Shown piece after piece: positions 44,902-47,138 of a stretch of 47,138 bases of DNA (its first letter is position 1; every line of letters starts with the position of its first letter). Under the pieces are notes generated by a model, which searched no databases, was not told the origin of the DNA, and worked only from the letters and a program-made list of their open reading frames with translations. The stretch is from contig JBEIRY010000003.1 of NCBI GenBank assembly GCA_040375675.1, positions 1 through 47,138 on the forward strand, read 5' to 3'. The DNA comes from CAIUSP01 sp040375675. GTDB lineage: Bacteria > Actinomycetota > Thermoleophilia > Solirubrobacterales > 70-9. Both the position numbers and the translations under genes were made by a program.

Positions 44902-44921
44902 CCCTGCGGCTGAACCGCGGG
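44902..44921 (-). terminator. Hairpin after tetR
   Basis: On the minus strand CCC-GCGG and CCGC-A-GGG pair around TTCAG, followed by TGGTTTACT. It lies just past the tetR stop at 44932. The U-run is short, so confidence is low. Confidence 0.35.
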
Positions 44922-44931
44922 AGGGATCTCC

Positions 44932-45549
44932 CTAATCGCCGACCGACTCAGTTACCGGAGCGAGTCCGCGATAGATCGTGTCGACCACCAACTCCTTGGC
45001 CCGGTCGAACTCTTCCTCGGTGGCGGGCACGAGCTCGAAGATCCAGCCCGAGAGGAACTGCTCCACCGCGCCAAAGAAGAGCAGCGAGGCATCGGTCGGC
45101 GAGACATCGCTTCGCATCTCCCCCAGCTCCTGGGCCTGCTCCACGAAAGAGGCGACCTGGTCGTAAGCGCGGGTGATCTCCGGCAGGTGGATCCGACCGA
45201 AGGAGTTGGCGGCGCGAGTTACCTCGACGATCACGACCTTCATCACCTCTGGCTGGTACCGGTAGCTGTCGACGATGAATGCGGCGGCGGCGGCCAGCTT
45301 CTCACGCGGTGTATCGAGGGTCTTGTCGGCCTCGGACATAGCGGCGAGCAAAAGCGACCAGCGGTCGGTGAAGAGTTCGTTGAGCATCTGCTCTTTCGAA
45401 TCGAAGTAGTGGTAGACCAGCCCGTGGGCAACGCCGGCTTCGCTGGCGATGTCGGACACCCGCGAAGCGTGAAAACCCTTCTCGGCGAAGACCTTGGTTG
45501 CCGCTTCGAGGATGGAGCGTCGCTTGTCGGCTGCTTTCTCGCTGGCCAT
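44932..45549 (-). CDS. TetR-family transcriptional regulator
   Basis: A 205-residue TetR regulator. The N-terminal helix-turn-helix is RVSDIASEAGVAHGLVYHYFDSKEQML (about residues 30-56). The C-terminal ligand domain resembles the FadR/AcrR-like C-terminal domain family, with ARAIxxx-type helices and a hydrophobic LLFFGAVEQFLSGWIFEL segment. The ATG has GGAGGTG 10 bases upstream and lies 2 bases after the nitrilase stop. The nitrilase promoter region carries a near-palindrome (46445-46460) that recurs, as a perfect palindrome, before the acyl-CoA dehydrogenase. The likely ligand is an acyl-CoA or an amide, by inference. Confidence 0.93.
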   Translation of the reverse strand: MASEKAADKRRSILEAATKVFAEKGFHASRVSDIASEAGVAHGLVYHYFDSKEQMLNELFTDRWSLLLAAMSEADKTLDTPREKLAAAAAFIVDSYRYQPEVMKVVIVEVTRAANSFGRIHLPEITRAYDQVASFVEQAQELGEMRSDVSPTDASLLFFGAVEQFLSGWIFELVPATEEEFDRAKELVVDTIYRGLAPVTESVGD

Positions 45550-45551
45550 AG

Positions 45552-46409
45552 CTAGAGCGCACCTCCAACTGCGAGATTCAATTCACCCGGGCCCGGCCAG
45601 GAGTAGGCATCGGGCTGACGCGACGAAAGAGCCGGGATCTGGTTACGAACGTCCTCGAGTGAGCCGAGGTCGCAGTCAGCGATCGCAACACCGACACCTT
45701 CTCCGAGCCGGGCGAGCACCGTCCCCCAGGCATCGCAGACGAGTGAGTTTCCGTGGCTGTCGTACTGGGGGTCTGCCAGGCCGACCTGATTGGCTGCCGC
45801 AATGAAGGTCTGATTCTCGATCGCGCGCGCGCGGAGCAGGACCTCCCAGTGAGCTCCGCCGGTATGGGCGGTGAACGCAGACGGGACGGCGACGATGTTG
45901 GCTCCGCGAAGCGCGAGGATCCTGAACAGCTCAGGGAAACGAAGGTCGAAACAGACCGTCATCCCCAGATCGAACCCCGTATTGCCAAGCTGAGCGTTCA
46001 CGACCTCTTCGCCCGGCTCTTCGGTGGCCGATTCGCGGTACTCGACTCCACCAACCTCGACATCGAACAGGTGGATCTTTCGGTACACGGCAAGGCTCGA
46101 ACCGTCGGGGCCGAACAGCACAGAGGTGTTGGAGAGCCGGTCCCTGTCGCTACGACGCTCGGCAAAACTCCCGGCGAGCAGGAATATCTCCCGCTCAGAT
46201 GCCCAAGTTGCCGCCGCGGACATCGCCGGACCATCGATCGGCTCGGCACCGGCGATCAGATCCTCAGGCGAGCCGAGCAGCGGCCACTTTTCGGGCAGCA
46301 CGACCAGCTCCGCGCCCTCATCAGCGGCACGAGCGACGAGACCCTCGGCCGACTCGAGATTGAGATCCCGATCGCTGCCGGAGTTCATCTGTACTACTCC
46401 TACCTGCAA
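45552..46409 (-). CDS. Carbon-nitrogen hydrolase (nitrilase family amidase)
   Basis: A 285-residue nitrilase-superfamily amidase. The Glu-Lys-Cys triad is visible: E in ELVVLPEKWP, K in VYRKIHLFDVEV, C in MTVCFDLRFPELF. The pattern is close to Nit1/Nit2-type omega-amidases and deaminated-glutathione amidases. The TTG at 46409 is used because the family begins with V(A/G)VVQMNS; an in-frame ATG at 46388 would remove it. A purine-rich AAGGAAGGGCGGAG precedes. It is the first gene of a unit with tetR. The promoter region carries the operator at 46444. The substrate is unknown; the link to acyl-CoA genes is only through the shared operator. Confidence 0.9.
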   Translation of the reverse strand: MQVGVVQMNSGSDRDLNLESAEGLVARAADEGAELVVLPEKWPLLGSPEDLIAGAEPIDGPAMSAAATWASEREIFLLAGSFAERRSDRDRLSNTSVLFGPDGSSLAVYRKIHLFDVEVGGVEYRESATEEPGEEVVNAQLGNTGFDLGMTVCFDLRFPELFRILALRGANIVAVPSAFTAHTGGAHWEVLLRARAIENQTFIAAANQVGLADPQYDSHGNSLVCDAWGTVLARLGEGVGVAIADCDLGSLEDVRNQIPALSSRQPDAYSWPGPGELNLAVGGAL

Positions 46410-46443
46410 CGGCTCCGCCCTTCCTTCGACTCAGAAATACGAG

Positions 46444-46461
46444 ATTGACTGCTCGGTCAAT
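46444..46461 (-). promoter_or_regulatory. Near-palindromic operator of the nitrilase-tetR unit
   Basis: On the minus strand ATTGACCGAGCAGTCAAT: outer arms ATTGAC/GTCAAT are perfect, the centre differs at two pairs. The TTGACC at its upstream end may also serve as a -35, with TATTTC about 15 bases on. The half-sites equal those of the palindrome at 7938-7953, which suggests the same TetR protein. Confidence 0.6.
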
Positions 46462-46513
46462 CTAGCGCCGCAAGGCTCGATTGGTTGGCAGGCGGCGACC
46501 GAACCGCAGCGCT

Positions 46514-47138
46514 TCAGGCGAGGAAAGAGTCGGACTGCTCTGAGTCGGGCTCGTTCAAGCCCGCAGCGGCTCCGCTTGCGAGCAACTGCTCGATCTCCTC
46601 TTCTCCGTAATCAGCCTCGGCAAGCACCTCGGCGGTGTGCTCGCCAAGCCCCGGTGCAGGCTCTGGGCTGCGGGCAGGAGTGCGCGAGAAGGGGACCGGA
46701 AAGGCGATCTGGCGCACCTTCCCGAGCTCGGGCTGGTCGAGCTCGACCACCATCTCACGCTCGGTTGCCTGTGGCGAATCGAATGCCTCGTCGAGATCGA
46801 GGATCGGCTCGATGCAGCAGTCGTGCTCGTCGTTGAAGACTTTCCATTCCTCACGAGTCCGGGAAGCAAAAACCTCCGAGATCGCACGCCAGGCATCGGA
46901 GCCGGGGCTCTCGAACTGCTTTTCGATCAGATCCTCGCGACCTACCCCTCCGCACCAGGCTGCCCAGAACTTCGGCTCGAGTGCGCCACAGCTGATCCAG
47001 CCGTCTGAGGCCTGGTAGGGCATGTAACAGACGAACGCACCCGACAACTCCAACTTGCCTCGCTCAGGCGGGACGTCCTCGGCGAAGTACTTGGCGGCGA
47101 CCATGACCAGCCAGCTGGCGGCGCCGTCGGTCATAGAG
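46514..47138 (-). CDS. CaiB/BaiF-family CoA-transferase, truncated by the window edge
   Basis: The C-terminal part (at least 206 residues, open beyond 47138) of a class III CoA-transferase. The segments PYQASDGWISCGALEPKFWAAW, AWRAISEVFASRTREEW and DCCIEPILDLDEAFDSPQ are typical of CaiB/BaiF and alpha-methylacyl-CoA racemase proteins. The remaining PVPFSRTPARSPEPAPGLGEHTAEVL is the usual C-terminal block. The catalytic Asp lies in the missing N-terminal half. It reads towards the nitrilase-tetR unit, with the operator between them. It fits the acyl-CoA theme of the window. The true start lies outside. Confidence 0.88.
   Translation of the reverse strand, partial: SMTDGAASWLVMVAAKYFAEDVPPERGKLELSGAFVCYMPYQASDGWISCGALEPKFWAAWCGGVGREDLIEKQFESPGSDAWRAISEVFASRTREEWKVFNDEHDCCIEPILDLDEAFDSPQATEREMVVELDQPELGKVRQIAFPVPFSRTPARSPEPAPGLGEHTAEVLAEADYGEEEIEQLLASGAAAGLNEPDSEQSDSFLA

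Overview
The window is a GC-rich, densely packed bacterial chromosome segment with no sign of phage, insertion sequences, rRNA, tRNA or CRISPR. Gene content points to an actinobacterium, most likely class Thermoleophilia (Solirubrobacterales-like). The indicators are an actinobacterial mIHF-type DNA-binding protein, a DUF4235 / holin-like / DUF3618 membrane trio, a PimA-like glycosyltransferase fused to a flippase-type membrane domain, Mce-type YrbE permeases, FprA, HemQ, and many genes that appear to be leaderless. The taxonomic placement is inference from gene families, not from a marker gene.

Layout, left to right. 61-2937: a phasin-like coiled-coil protein and a large multi-domain peptidoglycan hydrolase. 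2962-7866: acyl-CoA metabolism, with a Sir2 deacylase downstream of a fused hydroxyacyl-CoA dehydrogenase/enoyl-CoA hydratase, a divergent GNAT acetyltransferase, and an acyl-CoA dehydrogenase behind a perfect palindromic operator. 8039-9474: a small repeat-containing membrane protein, and an acidic protein coupled to a Bcp peroxiredoxin. 9484-12714 (minus): a small membrane protein, polyphosphate kinase 2 and two cation/Ca2+ exchangers in one operon. 12796-17659 (plus): a MoxR ATPase and VWA protein, then a ThiXYZ-like ABC importer, in one run. 17694-20121: a YghO-like GNAT protein and an alpha-oxoamine synthase on overlapping divergent promoters, resembling the first two activities of bacterial ceramide synthesis.

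20339-21164: an mIHF-like protein and a small membrane protein. 21222-27388 (minus): two YrbE/MlaE permeases, an MlaF/Mkl ATPase with a long basic tail, an RND/MMPL exporter and a thioredoxin-fold protein. This is a Mce-type lipid transport operon without any Mce protein. 27524-30913: a lipoprotein and two tandem membrane-anchored sugar-dehydrogenase-like beta-propellers. 30926-32721 (minus): amt-PII. 32976-39277: an aldehyde dehydrogenase, MetE, and the glycosyltransferase-flippase fusion. 39342-42884: HemQ, FprA, BolA, CGFS glutaredoxin, A-type Fe-S carrier and a glutaredoxin-like protein, a heme and Fe-S maintenance block. 42956-47138: DegV, the DUF3618/holin/DUF4235 trio, a TetR regulator, a nitrilase-family amidase and a truncated CaiB/BaiF CoA-transferase.

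Two features tie distant parts together. First, the site upstream of the nitrilase-tetR pair (46444-46461) is nearly the same as the palindrome upstream of the acyl-CoA dehydrogenase (7937-7954), so the local TetR protein may control both. Second, at least a dozen operon-leading genes have a TANNNT-type -10 element 6-9 bases before the start codon and no Shine-Dalgarno sequence. Several downstream genes in operons do carry Shine-Dalgarno sequences. Start codons below were chosen with this in mind.
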